A DNA stretch of 57,205 nt from Prevotella sp. (GCA_017645905.1 JAGCNO010000134.1:1-57205), one strand, 5' to 3'; positions 23,530 to 32,714 are shown, counted from the stretch's first letter. Made by a program: numbers and translations. The notes: generated from the sequence alone by a model not told the origin.

Positions 23530-24444
23530 TTATATTCCCAGCCCGCCTTGGAAGGTTGCTTCGATGGCCTTGCCCTGCTGAATGCGGGAGTAGGGCGGCA
23601 CGTCGTTGGTGACCCAGATGTTGCCGCCGATGACGGAGTGGTGGCCGATGGTGATGCGTCCAAGGATGGAGGCGTTACTGTAGATGGTAACGTGGTCCTC
23701 GATGATGGGGTGGCGCGGAATGTTGAGCATGTTGCCGTTGGCGTCGTACTTAAAGCTCTTGGCGCCGAGTGTAACGCCCTGATAGAGCGTCACGTGATTG
23801 CCGATGATGGCGGTCTCTCCGATGACAACGCCCGTGCCGTGGTCTATGGCGAAATACTCGCCTATCTGTGCTCCTGGATGAATGTCGATGCCGGTACGCG
23901 AGTGTGCCAGTTCGGTGATAATGCGCGGGATAACGGGCACCTTCATCATGTGGAGCACGTGGGCCAGCCGGAAGTGGGTCATTGTGTTCATCACGGGGTA
24001 GCAGTAGATGACCTCGCCATAGTTAGTGGCGGCGGGGTCGCTGACGAACATCGCCTCGACGTCGGTATAGAGCAGGCGCTTCACTTCAGGCAGCTGGTCG
24101 ATGAAGCGCAGGGTGATATCCTCGGCGGCAGAGTGTACGTCGCCCTCCGAGCAGTCTTCGCAGAACTGCAAACCGCGGGCCACCTGTCGCAACAGCAACT
24201 CATAGAGCTGCTCCATCGACTCGCCAATGTGGTAGGAGCGCATCTGTTCGTCGCTCTGCCGCTTGTGGAAATAGTCGGTGAAGATGATGTCTTTCGACAG
24301 GCTCACGATGCGCCTCACCTCCTCAACCGAAGGTAGCGGCGCCGTGCCGGCGGGCATCATGGCCAGCTCCACCTCCGTGTGGCGGGAGAGCAGCTCCACG
24401 TTGCGCAGAAGCACTTCGTTCTTTCTCGTCTGTTCCATAGTCAT
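23530..24444 (-). CDS. cysE: Serine O-acetyltransferase
   Basis: 304 residues, the long SAT form of Bacteroidetes. The N-terminal helical half leads into a left-handed beta-helix with hexapeptide repeats: GIDIHPGAQIGEYFAIDHGTG, VVIGETAIIG, VTLYQGVTLGAKSF and RHPIIEDHVTIYSNASILG. The His/Asp active-site residues in DIHPG and DHGTG are present. It acetylates serine with acetyl-CoA for cysteine synthesis. It lies just downstream of tRNA-Pro and four bases upstream of the permease. Confidence 0.93.
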   Translation of the reverse strand: MTMEQTRKNEVLLRNVELLSRHTEVELAMMPAGTAPLPSVEEVRRIVSLSKDIIFTDYFHKRQSDEQMRSYHIGESMEQLYELLLRQVARGLQFCEDCSEGDVHSAAEDITLRFIDQLPEVKRLLYTDVEAMFVSDPAATNYGEVIYCYPVMNTMTHFRLAHVLHMMKVPVIPRIITELAHSRTGIDIHPGAQIGEYFAIDHGTGVVIGETAIIGNHVTLYQGVTLGAKSFKYDANGNMLNIPRHPIIEDHVTIYSNASILGRITIGHHSVIGGNIWVTNDVPPYSRIQQGKAIEATFQGGLGI

Positions 24445-24458
24445 TCGGATTAAATGAA

Positions 24459-24482
24459 ATACCGCCTACGGTGAGGCGGTAT
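24459..24482. terminator. Hairpin between tRNA-Pro and cysE
   Basis: ATACCGCCT and AGGCGGTAT form a 9-bp stem over ACGGTG. A T-run (TTAGTTTTTTG) follows on the plus strand; on the minus strand only TTCATTT follows. It may separate tRNA-Pro from cysE or define the tRNA 3' trailer. Confidence 0.55.
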
Positions 24483-24497
24483 CCTTAGTTTTTTGTG

Positions 24498-24570
24498 TCG
24501 AGGTGACAGGACTCGAACCTGCGACATCCTGGTCCCAAACCAGGAACGCTACCAACTGCGCTACACCTCG
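24498..24570 (-). tRNA. tRNA-Pro (anticodon TGG)
   Basis: 73 nt on the minus strand. Acceptor stem CGAGGTG pairs with CACCTCG, discriminator A, D-arm AGCGCAGTTGGTAGCG, anticodon arm CTGGT-TTTGGGA-ACCAG with anticodon TGG, and T-arm with GGTTCGAGTCC. CCA is not encoded. Confidence 0.97.
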
Positions 24571-24573
24571 TCC

Positions 24574-24609
24574 TTAATTCCGAATTCCGAATGTCTAATT
24601 CCGAATTCC
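24574..24609. repeat. ATTCCGA heptamer block in the tRNA leader
   Basis: ATTCCGA-type 7-bp units (ATTCCGA, ATTCCGA, ATGTCTA, ATTCCGA, ATTCCC) between the tRNA gene and its promoter. A GAATGAAA repeat (24641..24664) follows further upstream. Confidence 0.8.
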
Positions 24610-24623
24610 CTTTTTTCGGGCTG

Positions 24624-24631
24624 CAAAATTA
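24624..24631 (-). promoter_or_regulatory. -7 element for tRNA-Pro
   Basis: TAATTTTG on the minus strand, 53 bases upstream of the mature tRNA 5' end. Confidence 0.6.
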
Positions 24632-24695
24632 CGAAAAAATGAAAGAATGAAAGAATGAAAGAATAAAAAACTTGTCTTGGTTTGGCATTTTTTAA

Positions 24696-27251
24696 CTATA
24701 GGCGGCTTTTCTCGTCGTTACCGGCGCCTGTGCCCTTATACTTCGAACTGGCGGCGTTGAAGTTATAGCTCAGGGTCAGTCCCACACATTGCGAATAGCT
24801 GTATATGTCCTGGGCTGTCTGGCCGATGTTGTAGTAAGTGGTTATCTTGTTCCTTGCAGTGCGGAAGATGTCGTTGGCAAAGAGCGTACCTGTCAGCTGT
24901 CCTTTCCAGAAGGTCTTCTGCAGTCGGGCATTCACCATGAAGTTGCTGCCTCGGTACATGAATCCCCAATGGTTGCTGCCCGTATAGCTGAGATGTACAA
25001 GGGCCTTCGTCGTGGGACTGACAATGAACCAGCTCTTCAGGTCGAAGCTGAATTCAGGCTTGTCCAGTTTCTTGGGAGCGCCATACCCCTCGGCATCGAA
25101 CTTCTGCTGATAGTAGTGCAGCGTGGCGGTGGGTTGCCAGAAGCCCAGCTTCGGCGAGGCGACGAGGGTGGCATAGACACGGTCCTGGTGGTCGAAGTTG
25201 ACGGGCTGGAAGATGGCAATCTCTTTCTCTTCGTCGTACACTCTGCCGATATGGGTAAAGAGGTCGTTCTCACGGGTAAATCCTGAAACGAAGGTCAGCC
25301 ACGAATAGGTCAGGTTGAAGTCGATGCTCTGCCGTACCGAGGGGCGCAACAGCGGGTTACCGCCCTCATAGAACATACGGCTGTCGTAGACAATCATGGA
25401 TGTGAGCATGTTGTAGGGAGGACGGGTGATGCGCTTGCTGTAGCTCAGTTGTGCGCTCCATTTATTCTTTTGCCATGCTGCAGACAGGTTGGGGAACCAG
25501 TCGTTGTAGGTGCGGCTGGGCTCTTCCTGCCAGACGTTGAACGAATAGTAGTTAGCTGCCACATGCTCGTAGCGCAGTCCTGCAATAAAGCGCCACTGGC
25601 CCAGCTGCATCTCGTATTCGGCAAAGCCGGCAATATTCTTTTCCTTCATCTCGTTGTCGGCTTCCGGTATGATGCCTTCCTGGTTGATGTTCTTGCCTTG
25701 GCTCTGTGTGGACGTAGCCTCCGAACCGCCACTCAGCATGCCTTTCCAGACGGGGTATGTCAGCACCAGCTTGCCTGCAAGCATCCGGCGGTCTTCGTTG
25801 TTGAGGGTTGTGATGGTCCGGTCGCCGAACTCCTTACTATACTCCAGTTGGTTGAGACGGTTCTCTGTTTCACGTCGCAGCATGGTGGCGTTCAGGTCGA
25901 TGCCCAGTTTTCCCGCCTTTCCCACGTAGTATGTGTTCAGTTCCCATACAGGTTTGTTGGGCTCGTCGATATCTGTTTTCAGAAAGACGTCGCCGTAAAA
26001 CGCTCCGTTCTTCCGATACTTCTGAGTCATGTCTGACTTGAAATTGTTATAAAGTATTTTCTGCGATGAGAAGCTGAGACCGACGGAATGGTCGGTATTG
26101 AAGTCGTAGCTCATTCCGGCCTTGTACTGAATCTCCGTCCAGCTGCTCCTGATGGGCAGGCTGGCCTCGGCATCAAACAGGTCTTTCTTGATGTGCAGCA
26201 CCTGTTCAAGGTCCTCGTCAACGCTGTTGTGGCCGTTGTCGAGCGCCACGTTGGCAAATGCCTCGAGCCCTCCGGTACGGTACTTCAGCGTCAGGTCGTC
26301 GTAGGTGTTCCATTTGTTGTTCTTCCACGTCTGGCTGGTAGCCATCACGCTGAGTCCGTCGCCCTGAGTGCGCAGCGTCCTGATGCGGATGACGGCGTTC
26401 ACCTCGGCATTATACTGCGCTCCTGGAGCCGTGATGATGTCCACGCTCCTGATGTCCGTCGATTTCAGCTGTTTCAGTTCTGAAGCGTCGCGTACCTTTT
26501 TATTATTAATGTATATCTCGGGCTCTCCCTTGGCCAGCACCTCCCACTTCCCGTTGCGGCTCTGCACCAGGGGCAGCATCGAGAGCAGGTCGTCGGCCGA
26601 ACCCACGTCGTGGAGGATGCTATGCGCCACGTCGACGGTCATGCCGCCCTGGGTCATGCGGTATTGCGGAATCTCGCCCTTCACGTTGACATTGCCCAGC
26701 GTGTAGGCCTCGGGGTGCAGGCGGATGGTGCCGAGGTCCTCGTCGGTGGTCAGCTGGAGCACCGTCTTGTAGCCTACGAAGGTGATGCGTGCCAGAATCT
26801 TGTTGCGGTCGAAGGGCACGACGAACTGCCCCGCCTCGTTGGTGACACCTCCGCTGAGCACGGTGGAGTCCGATGGGTTGAGCACGGAGACGTTGGCAAA
26901 GGCTACGGGCTGTCCGTCGGCAGCATCGATGACGGTGCCCGTCAGGTGGCGGTCGGCCTTATGGATGCACTCCACGAAGAATTTCTTCCCCTCGCGGGTG
27001 ATGCGGACGGGGTAGAAGCCCACCACCGTGCGCAGCGCCTCGTCGATGGGCTGATTCTCTACCGAGCACGTCACGGTAAAGTCCTCTAAGTCGTTATACA
27101 CGAAAGCGATGTCATACTGCCCCGCGACGGCCTCGTTGAGGTCTTCCAGCACGGCCGACAGCGACTGGTCGTGATAGCTGCGGGTGAGGCTCTGGGCGCT
27201 GGCTATGCTGGCAACAGCGCACAGCAATAGCAGGAGATACAGTTTCTTCAT
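24696..27251 (-). CDS. TonB-dependent receptor with STN domain (outer-membrane beta-barrel family)
   Basis: 851 residues: signal peptide (LYLLLLLCAVASIASAQ), STN domain at ~20-80 (LSAVLEDLNEAVAGQYDIAF), a carboxypeptidase-regulatory-like domain at ~100-190 (GTVIDAADGQPVAFANVSVL), a plug with DVAHSILHDVGSADDLLSMLP and IRSVDIITAPGAQYNAEV, then a beta-barrel of the OMP_b-brl_3 type. The STN domain and the adjacent sigma and anti-sigma genes mark it as a signalling receptor: ligand binding outside would trigger sigma release. The ligand is not evident; no SusD partner is present. Confidence 0.9.
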   Translation of the reverse strand: MKKLYLLLLLCAVASIASAQSLTRSYHDQSLSAVLEDLNEAVAGQYDIAFVYNDLEDFTVTCSVENQPIDEALRTVVGFYPVRITREGKKFFVECIHKADRHLTGTVIDAADGQPVAFANVSVLNPSDSTVLSGGVTNEAGQFVVPFDRNKILARITFVGYKTVLQLTTDEDLGTIRLHPEAYTLGNVNVKGEIPQYRMTQGGMTVDVAHSILHDVGSADDLLSMLPLVQSRNGKWEVLAKGEPEIYINNKKVRDASELKQLKSTDIRSVDIITAPGAQYNAEVNAVIRIRTLRTQGDGLSVMATSQTWKNNKWNTYDDLTLKYRTGGLEAFANVALDNGHNSVDEDLEQVLHIKKDLFDAEASLPIRSSWTEIQYKAGMSYDFNTDHSVGLSFSSQKILYNNFKSDMTQKYRKNGAFYGDVFLKTDIDEPNKPVWELNTYYVGKAGKLGIDLNATMLRRETENRLNQLEYSKEFGDRTITTLNNEDRRMLAGKLVLTYPVWKGMLSGGSEATSTQSQGKNINQEGIIPEADNEMKEKNIAGFAEYEMQLGQWRFIAGLRYEHVAANYYSFNVWQEEPSRTYNDWFPNLSAAWQKNKWSAQLSYSKRITRPPYNMLTSMIVYDSRMFYEGGNPLLRPSVRQSIDFNLTYSWLTFVSGFTRENDLFTHIGRVYDEEKEIAIFQPVNFDHQDRVYATLVASPKLGFWQPTATLHYYQQKFDAEGYGAPKKLDKPEFSFDLKSWFIVSPTTKALVHLSYTGSNHWGFMYRGSNFMVNARLQKTFWKGQLTGTLFANDIFRTARNKITTYYNIGQTAQDIYSYSQCVGLTLSYNFNAASSKYKGTGAGNDEKSRL

Positions 27252-27255
27252 GGCT

Positions 27256-27900
27256 TTACTTCACGATTAGTTGGTCAGCTTCCAGAGTGAGGTTCACGTG
27301 GTCGAAGTGGTTCAGGTCGGCAATGACGGCATCGATATCCTCCTTCATGTTCCACTTGTAGTAGAGGCGTACGTCGTGGGCCTTCTTGTCCCTGATGACC
27401 GCCTCCCTGTGATAGTAGGTCGCCAGCTCTATGGCAATGGTGTCGAGCGTAACGTTCGAGAAGACGTGGAACGACTCTTCCTCGGCACCGCTTTCAAGGG
27501 CGGAGGTGTGGCCGCTTCCGGCTTCCGTGCTTTCAGGCGATGCGGCATATACTTCGGTCTCCTTGGGCGATGGGTCGGAGGTGAGGTATGCAATGGCCGC
27601 GTAGGCTATGCCCCCGAGCATGAGTACGCCGATGATGGAGGCCGCCATCTTGAAGAGCACACTCCTCTCCCTTCGAGGGGAGCCTTGGGTGAGGTTATTC
27701 TTGAGGCGCTCCCATTCCTCTTCCTTCAGACCGTCGGCCAGCCTGGCCTTCGCATCGTCCATAGCGGAGGCATCGGCACTGAGGCGCATGGCCTCGTAGA
27801 GCGAGCGGCACTCGTCGTCGGCGAGCAGTTGCTGAAGTTCCTCGTCGCTGCACAGTTCGGGGTGTGCTGTCAACTGTAGAAGTCTTTCTGTCTTATCCAT
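27256..27900 (-). CDS. FecR/DUF4974-type anti-sigma factor
   Basis: 214 residues: a cytoplasmic helical N-terminus, one membrane helix (FKMAASIIGVLMLGGIAYAA), and a periplasmic C-terminal domain ending FSNVTLDTIAIELATYYH and DADQLIVK-like strands of the DUF4974 type, which contacts the receptor STN domain. The full FecR iron-dicitrate domain is missing, so this is the short form. A GC-rich palindrome encodes QGSPRRER at ~80-90. It sits four bases from the receptor and seven from the sigma gene. Confidence 0.85.
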   Translation of the reverse strand: MDKTERLLQLTAHPELCSDEELQQLLADDECRSLYEAMRLSADASAMDDAKARLADGLKEEEWERLKNNLTQGSPRRERSVLFKMAASIIGVLMLGGIAYAAIAYLTSDPSPKETEVYAASPESTEAGSGHTSALESGAEEESFHVFSNVTLDTIAIELATYYHREAVIRDKKAHDVRLYYKWNMKEDIDAVIADLNHFDHVNLTLEADQLIVK

Positions 27901-27907
27901 GATTGTC

Positions 27908-28396
27908 TTAGGGGTTAAAGTGATTCTTTAATTTTCTGAGCGCCTGGGCCAGGTGCTTGTAGACGGCAGCCTCGTTGATGTTCAGCTCGTCGGCAATCTC
28001 GGCATACTTCTTTTTCTGCCGGTAGCGCAGGCGGAACACACGGAGGGTCTGCGGCGTCAGCTCCCGCTCGGTGAAGTCGAGCACCTGTTGCAGGCGGTCG
28101 GTCTGCATCTCAAACGGCATCATCTCCACTGTGTCGTCTAATTGCAGGAGACGGCTGGCACGCTGGCGCACCTGCATAGCGCGGAGCCGGTTCAGGCATT
28201 TGTTGCGTACACAGGTCAGCAGGAAACCTCCAGCACCCTCCGGCCTTACGACGACGGTGCCCGAGGCGATGGCGGCAAACACGTCGCTCACCACGTCGCG
28301 GCTCTCTTCGTCGTCGTGAAGCATGAGGCGCGCCAGGGTGTACATCCTGTCGTAGTGCTCCATGAAGAGCTGTTTCAAATCCGTTTCGTTTCTCAT
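27908..28396 (-). CDS. ECF RNA polymerase sigma factor
   Basis: 162 residues with sigma-70 region 2 (LFMEHYDRMYTLARLML, RDVVSDVFAAI, GGFLLTCVRNKCLNRLRA) and region 4 (LTPQTLRVFRLRYRQKKKYAEIADELNINEAAVYKHLAQALRK, the helix-turn-helix). It is first in the sigma/anti-sigma/receptor operon and most likely transcribes it. Its upstream region, 28397..28536, has no clear -7 match, as expected if it uses its own promoter type. Confidence 0.93.
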   Translation of the reverse strand: MRNETDLKQLFMEHYDRMYTLARLMLHDDEESRDVVSDVFAAIASGTVVVRPEGAGGFLLTCVRNKCLNRLRAMQVRQRASRLLQLDDTVEMMPFEMQTDRLQQVLDFTERELTPQTLRVFRLRYRQKKKYAEIADELNINEAAVYKHLAQALRKLKNHFNP

Positions 28397-28536
28397 TCTT
28401 CCTTTGTTACATTTGCGCCAGCGTCCCCTTCAAGATGCAGGTCGCTTTGACGCACTCTCTATTAATAATACCCCTGAGCGCCTGTTTTCCCTACCCCTAA
28501 AGACAAAAAAAATGAAAGAACGCAACTCTGTCTTTA

Positions 28537-28619
28537 GAATAAGCCGTTCTTTCTATTCGAAAAAGCCGTTCTTTCTATTTGAATAAGCCGTTCTTTCGAT
28601 GGGAAAAAGCCGTTCTTTC
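28537..28619 (-). repeat. 22-bp-period repeat array 2
   Basis: Four cores on the minus strand; GCCGTTC (complement) starts at 28543, 28565, 28587 and 28609, exactly 22 bp apart. Spacers are CCATC, AAATA and GAATA. It lies 20 bp after the MBOAT stop and about 140 bp before the sigma start, with cores in the same direction as both genes. Confidence 0.95.
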
Positions 28620-28639
28620 TAAGAGCAGGGCGTAGTCTC

Positions 28640-30061
28640 TCAGAACTGGAAGTAGATGAACTGTCCGCCGGTGAAGACGCCGAGGGTGATGATGGCGGTG
28701 AGGAGGGCGATGCTACTGGCCGAATACCATTTAACATTGACCGTTGAAGGAAACTTCTTGTTCTCCGAGCAGTACTCTACGGCGAAGACGATAAGGAGGG
28801 CGAAGACGGCGTAAGCGATGTGGGTGATGCCTTCGAGGAAGGGGGTGTGACCCAGGTCGGTGAAAATCCGAACGGTGGCCGTCCAGCCGTCGGCTATGCT
28901 TGTGGCACGGAAGTAGGTGAGGGCATACATCACGAGGAAATAGGTGACGATGCGGTTGGCGACGAGCCACCACGTCTTCTTCTTCAGACCGTGGCGCTTC
29001 TCGAAGCGTCGCTGCGCCTTGTCCTTCAGCATACAGCCGACGAGGTAGATGCCGAAGATGGAGAACGAGACGACGTAGGTCCAGGCGGCACCATGCCAGA
29101 AGCCTGAAACGAAGAAGGTGAAGAAGATGGAGAAGCACCACCAGGACATGCGCGTCGAGCTGCCCACCATAGGATAGTAGAGGTAGTCCATGAACCATGT
29201 GGTGAGCGAGATGTGGTTGCGCTTCCAGAAGTCCTGCACGGAGGTGGAGTAGAAGTAGGGATGGCGGAAGTTGTCCATGATGCTGAAGCCCATGACGCGG
29301 GCGCTGCCTATGGCGATATAGCTATAGCCGGCAAAGTCGCCGTAGACCTGGAAGCAGTAGAGGCACGAGGCAAGGAGGATGCTGGTGCCGTTGTGGTGGG
29401 CCATGTTGTTGTAGATGGTGTCTACGTAGATGGCGATGCGGTCGGCTACGACAAGCTTAAGGAAGAATCCCCAGAGCATGAGGTTCAGGCCGCTGATGGC
29501 TTTCGAGGAGTCGAAGGCGTGGCGCTCACGGAACTGCGGCAGCAGGTGGGTGCTGCGCTCTATGGGGCCTGCGACAAGCTGTGGGAAGAAGGAGACGAAA
29601 AGGGCGTAGGTGAAGAAGTCCTTCTCGGCCTTCGTGTCGCCACGATAGACGTCGATGAGATAGCCTAAGGCCTGGAAGATGTAGAACGAAATGCCGACGG
29701 GCAGCAGCACCTTCAGCTCGGGGACATGCATGCGGATGCCTAACCACGACATGACCGTCACCACGTTCTCGGCGGCGAAGTTGAAGTACTTGAAGAAGAA
29801 GAGGATGAGGAGGTTGAGAAATATGGCAACCCCCACCAACCTCCCCCCATTGTGGGAGGATTTTTTAACGAGGCGTGCGGCGGCGTAGGTGATAACGGTG
29901 CTGGTGAGCAGTAGTAATGCGTAGGTGGGCTCCCAGTTCATGTAGAAAAAGTAACTGGCAGCGAGCAGGAACAGGTTGCGGAGGCGCAACGTGGGAAGCA
30001 AGTAGTATATCAGACATACTACCGGGAAGAAAATGAGGAACGCAAAACTATTGAATAACAC
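28640..30061 (-). CDS. MBOAT-family O-acyltransferase
   Basis: 473 residues from a GTG at 30061 (VLFNSFAFLIFFPVVCLIYY); the longer upstream frame is out-of-phase noise over the intergenic region. About ten membrane helices, LLPVGISFYIFQALGYLIDVY, FFPQLVAGPIER, QDFWKRNHISLTTWF and FVSGFWHGAAWTYV with the catalytic histidine. The family (AlgI/DltB-like) moves acyl groups across the membrane onto surface glycans. It is followed upstream by ketoacyl synthase and acyl carrier genes, so it likely acts with them. Confidence 0.9.
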   Translation of the reverse strand: MLFNSFAFLIFFPVVCLIYYLLPTLRLRNLFLLAASYFFYMNWEPTYALLLLTSTVITYAAARLVKKSSHNGGRLVGVAIFLNLLILFFFKYFNFAAENVVTVMSWLGIRMHVPELKVLLPVGISFYIFQALGYLIDVYRGDTKAEKDFFTYALFVSFFPQLVAGPIERSTHLLPQFRERHAFDSSKAISGLNLMLWGFFLKLVVADRIAIYVDTIYNNMAHHNGTSILLASCLYCFQVYGDFAGYSYIAIGSARVMGFSIMDNFRHPYFYSTSVQDFWKRNHISLTTWFMDYLYYPMVGSSTRMSWWCFSIFFTFFVSGFWHGAAWTYVVSFSIFGIYLVGCMLKDKAQRRFEKRHGLKKKTWWLVANRIVTYFLVMYALTYFRATSIADGWTATVRIFTDLGHTPFLEGITHIAYAVFALLIVFAVEYCSENKKFPSTVNVKWYSASSIALLTAIITLGVFTGGQFIYFQF

Positions 30062-30117
30062 CTTGGATATTGAAAGTTTTCGGGATAACGGAATAACGTT
30101 ACAACGAGATAATGAAA

Positions 30118-31170
30118 CTATTGAAACTTTAGGATGGTGCTGCCGAGTGAGAGGCCTGTACCGAAGCCGGCAACCATAACGGTGCTGCCGGGGCCAATGA
30201 GCTGACGGTCGAGGCAGTCGCGCAGGGCGATGAGGACGCTGGAGGAGACGGTGTTGCCCGTTGTCGAGAGGTCGATGTAGAACTTGTCCTTGGGCAGTTG
30301 GCAGACCATGCGCAGGGTGTCGAGCATGAACTTGTTGGCCTGATGGAAGACGTAGTAGTCTACCTGATCCTTCGTCATGCCGTTTGCCTGCAGCACGCGC
30401 TCCATCATGGCGGGCACGGCATCGAGGGTGAAGTTGAAGATGGCGCTGCCGTTCATGTAGAGGTTGTCGTCGCGCCACTCGTGACCTTCCTCGTCCTCGG
30501 TGACAATACCTGTGGGGGAGGGCTGGCGGGAGCCGCCGGTCTTTACGATGAGGTTGTTTGCCCCAGCACCGTCGGTGCCGAGGGCGAAGTTGCCAATCTC
30601 AATTGAAAGGGGAGTAAGAAGGGAGTGAGAAGGGAGTGAAGGGGGAGTGAAAGGGACGATACTCTTTGCGGAGATGAGGCAGGCGGCGGCACCATCGCCG
30701 AAGATGGCACGGTTGCTCTTGTCCGAGGGATGGATGTACTTGTTGTAGGTCTCGGCGGTAAGCAGGAGCACGTTGTGGGCTATGCCGGCGGCGATGAGGC
30801 CCTTGGCTAATGCCAGGCCATAGATACAACCAGAGCAGGCCAGGTCGTAATCCAGGGCTCCGGCGGTGGTGGGTATGCCGAGGCGGTGCTGTAGGAGACA
30901 GGCCGTGGAGGGCAGGTGGTAGTCAGGGCTCTGGGTGCAGAGCAGGACGAAGTCGATGTCCTGCGGGCTGATGCCGTACTCGTCGAAGAGTCGGCGGGCA
31001 GCCTTCTCGGCCATGTCGCCGGCGGTCTCGTCAGGGGCTGCGAGGTGGCGGGAGTTGACGCCTACCTTCTTGGCCACCTTCTCCACGCTCCACTCGGGAA
31101 ACTCGCTGACCAGCTCCTCGTTGGTCATCACCCGCTCAGGCAGGTAGTAGGATATGGCGGTAATGTACAT
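30118..31170 (-). CDS. 3-oxoacyl-ACP synthase III-like protein
   Basis: 350 residues of the KAS III type: active Cys112 in DLACSGCIYGLALAKG, the later YVFHQANKFML with catalytic His, and STTGNTVSSSVL with catalytic Asn. It would condense an acyl-CoA with a malonyl carrier. Its neighbour upstream is a carrier protein and downstream an MBOAT, so it is unlikely to be the housekeeping fabH. An 11-bp tandem repeat encodes a PPSLPSHSLLTPL loop near residue 180. Confidence 0.87.
   Translation of the reverse strand: MYITAISYYLPERVMTNEELVSEFPEWSVEKVAKKVGVNSRHLAAPDETAGDMAEKAARRLFDEYGISPQDIDFVLLCTQSPDYHLPSTACLLQHRLGIPTTAGALDYDLACSGCIYGLALAKGLIAAGIAHNVLLLTAETYNKYIHPSDKSNRAIFGDGAAACLISAKSIVPFTPPSLPSHSLLTPLSIEIGNFALGTDGAGANNLIVKTGGSRQPSPTGIVTEDEEGHEWRDDNLYMNGSAIFNFTLDAVPAMMERVLQANGMTKDQVDYYVFHQANKFMLDTLRMVCQLPKDKFYIDLSTTGNTVSSSVLIALRDCLDRQLIGPGSTVMVAGFGTGLSLGSTILKFQ
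30611..30654. repeat. Four 11-bp units inside the KAS III gene
   Basis: GGAGTAAGAAG, GGAGTGAGAAG, GGAGTGAAGGG, GGAGTGAAAGG; an 11-bp period rather than 7 or 8, in frame. Confidence 0.85.
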
Positions 31171-31194
31171 CTTAGGATTTAAGTGAAAGGGACG

Positions 31195-31416
31195 TTACTC
31201 TGTTATCAGGTTAAACAGTTCCTCAACAGTCTTTGCACGCCGTATGGCCTGGCCGGTAATGGTCTTGCCAAACTGCGTCTTGGCAAAGGCAATGAGGGTC
31301 ATGGCGGTGACCGATGACCATTCCTCGAGTTCCTGATACTCTGTATCGGACTGAATGTCTGAAGCATCGGCCTCCATCATGCCGGCTAAAACAGGGATAA
31401 ATTCTTCTATAGACAT
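31195..31416 (-). CDS. Acyl carrier protein-like protein
   Basis: 73 residues forming a four-helix carrier protein pattern. The helix-2 start reads EEWSSVTAM, where the canonical DSL is replaced by SSV; Ser35 is the expected phosphopantetheine site. Acidic N-terminal half (EADASDIQSDTEYQELEEW) is typical. It lies 24 bases upstream of the KAS III gene on the same strand. Confidence 0.8.
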   Translation of the reverse strand: MSIEEFIPVLAGMMEADASDIQSDTEYQELEEWSSVTAMTLIAFAKTQFGKTITGQAIRRAKTVEELFNLITE

Positions 31417-31449
31417 AGATAATTTTTACATTTACGATTTATTTACTAT

Positions 31450-32703
31450 TTACGATTTGTCACCTTTAATGACAGACTTTACAATATCGGCGTATCGCTG
31501 CGTTCCTATCTCTTTGGTGAGATGCTGACAGACGTACCGCCGGCCATTGCAGCCCATCTCCTGGCATAGCTGGCGGTCGTTGTAAAGGCGGAGGATGGCA
31601 GCCCGCAGCGCATCTTTGTCGCCGGCAGGGATGAATAGCCCGCAGTTGTTTTGTTCAATGATGCTACGCAACTCCCCGTCGTCGAAGCTGGCGAGCACCG
31701 GCCTTGAGGCGCCCATGATGCTCCACGTCTTCGATGGCACGGAGCTGGCTCCCGTTCCGGGCTTAGAGATGACCAGGCTCGCATCGCCCAGCGAAAAGAC
31801 ATGAGCGATGTCCTCGTAGGGCTGGAAGGGCAGGAGAGTGACGTTATTTATTGACCTTTGACCATTGACCTTCTGCTCCAACTGCTGGCGGTAGGCTCCG
31901 TTGCCGATGAGCACGAAGTGTATGTCCTCGTATTCCTCCAATGAGCGTGCCACGTCGAGGAGCATGTCGAGGTTCTGCGTAAGGCCGATATTGCCACAGT
32001 ACGTTAGGTAGAACTTCTCAGGGTCAAGGCCATAGCGGCCAATGAGCAAGTTTCTGCTACGGGGAATGTCGGCTATGGCATCAGCGTCCACCCAGTTGTA
32101 GACCACCTCTATCTTGCTCTCCGGCACGCCTTTGGCCAAGAGGTTCTTACGGAAGTCCTCGCTGATGACGATAATCTTGTCGGCGTTGTGGTAGGTGAAG
32201 TTTTCTATTGCCCGGCCTATCTTCCACGCCAGGCCACCCTTCTTTGCAATGCCGGTGCTGACAAGTGAGTCGGGGAAAATATCCTGCAGGCCATAGATGA
32301 ACGGTATGCGCCGAACCTTCTTCACCAGTGCTGCCATTGCTCCTTGTATGGGTGGTGTGCTGAATACGAGCAGGGCGTCGCAGCGGCGGGCATCCTTGGC
32401 AAAGACAGCGATGAAAAATTCCATCGTGCAGAGCAGTGTATAGCGCAGGGCCCGCAACATGGTACTACTACCTTCGCCGAAGAGCGGGAAGCGGTGTATT
32501 GTCCTCATGCCGCCATACTTTGTCTCCGTCTTCCGGCCCTTGTACTCCTTCCTCGTCGCCTTGGTTACGCCCCTTGTAGGCGTCGGAGCGTAGGCCACCG
32601 CCTCTATTCCGGCACGGGCAAAGGCCTCGTTGCGGTCGTCAATAAGGTAGGAGCTGGAAGTTATTTCAGGCTCACAATAGCAGAGAAGTTGCAGCAGTCT
32701 CAT
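31450..32703 (-). CDS. WbuB-like glycosyltransferase, GT4
   Basis: 417 residues from the ATG at 32703 (MRLLQLLCYCEPEITSSSYL), 11 bases after a -7 element. GT-B fold: N-terminal acceptor domain with FSTPPIQGAMAALVKK and FIYGLQDIFPDSL; C-terminal donor domain with YCGNIGLTQNLDMLLD and SKPGTGASSVPSKTW containing the nucleotide-sugar site. It builds a surface glycan. A TTGACCT heptamer block falls in the region encoding VNGQRSINNVT. Confidence 0.9.
   Translation of the reverse strand: MRLLQLLCYCEPEITSSSYLIDDRNEAFARAGIEAVAYAPTPTRGVTKATRKEYKGRKTETKYGGMRTIHRFPLFGEGSSTMLRALRYTLLCTMEFFIAVFAKDARRCDALLVFSTPPIQGAMAALVKKVRRIPFIYGLQDIFPDSLVSTGIAKKGGLAWKIGRAIENFTYHNADKIIVISEDFRKNLLAKGVPESKIEVVYNWVDADAIADIPRSRNLLIGRYGLDPEKFYLTYCGNIGLTQNLDMLLDVARSLEEYEDIHFVLIGNGAYRQQLEQKVNGQRSINNVTLLPFQPYEDIAHVFSLGDASLVISKPGTGASSVPSKTWSIMGASRPVLASFDDGELRSIIEQNNCGLFIPAGDKDALRAAILRLYNDRQLCQEMGCNGRRYVCQHLTKEIGTQRYADIVKSVIKGDKS
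31851..31871. repeat. TTGACCT heptamer block inside the GT4 gene
   Basis: TTGACCT, TTGACCA, TTGACCT: three 7-bp units, the same class as AAAGGTC at 49144..49171 on the opposite strand. Confidence 0.75.
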
Positions 32704-32714
32704 AATTTCGGCTG

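Noticed and set aside
30062-30478. N-terminal extension of the MBOAT protein up to 30478
   Set aside because: That part reads antisense-like Arg/His-rich sequence overlapping the KAS III gene in another frame; family members begin at LFNSFAFLIF.
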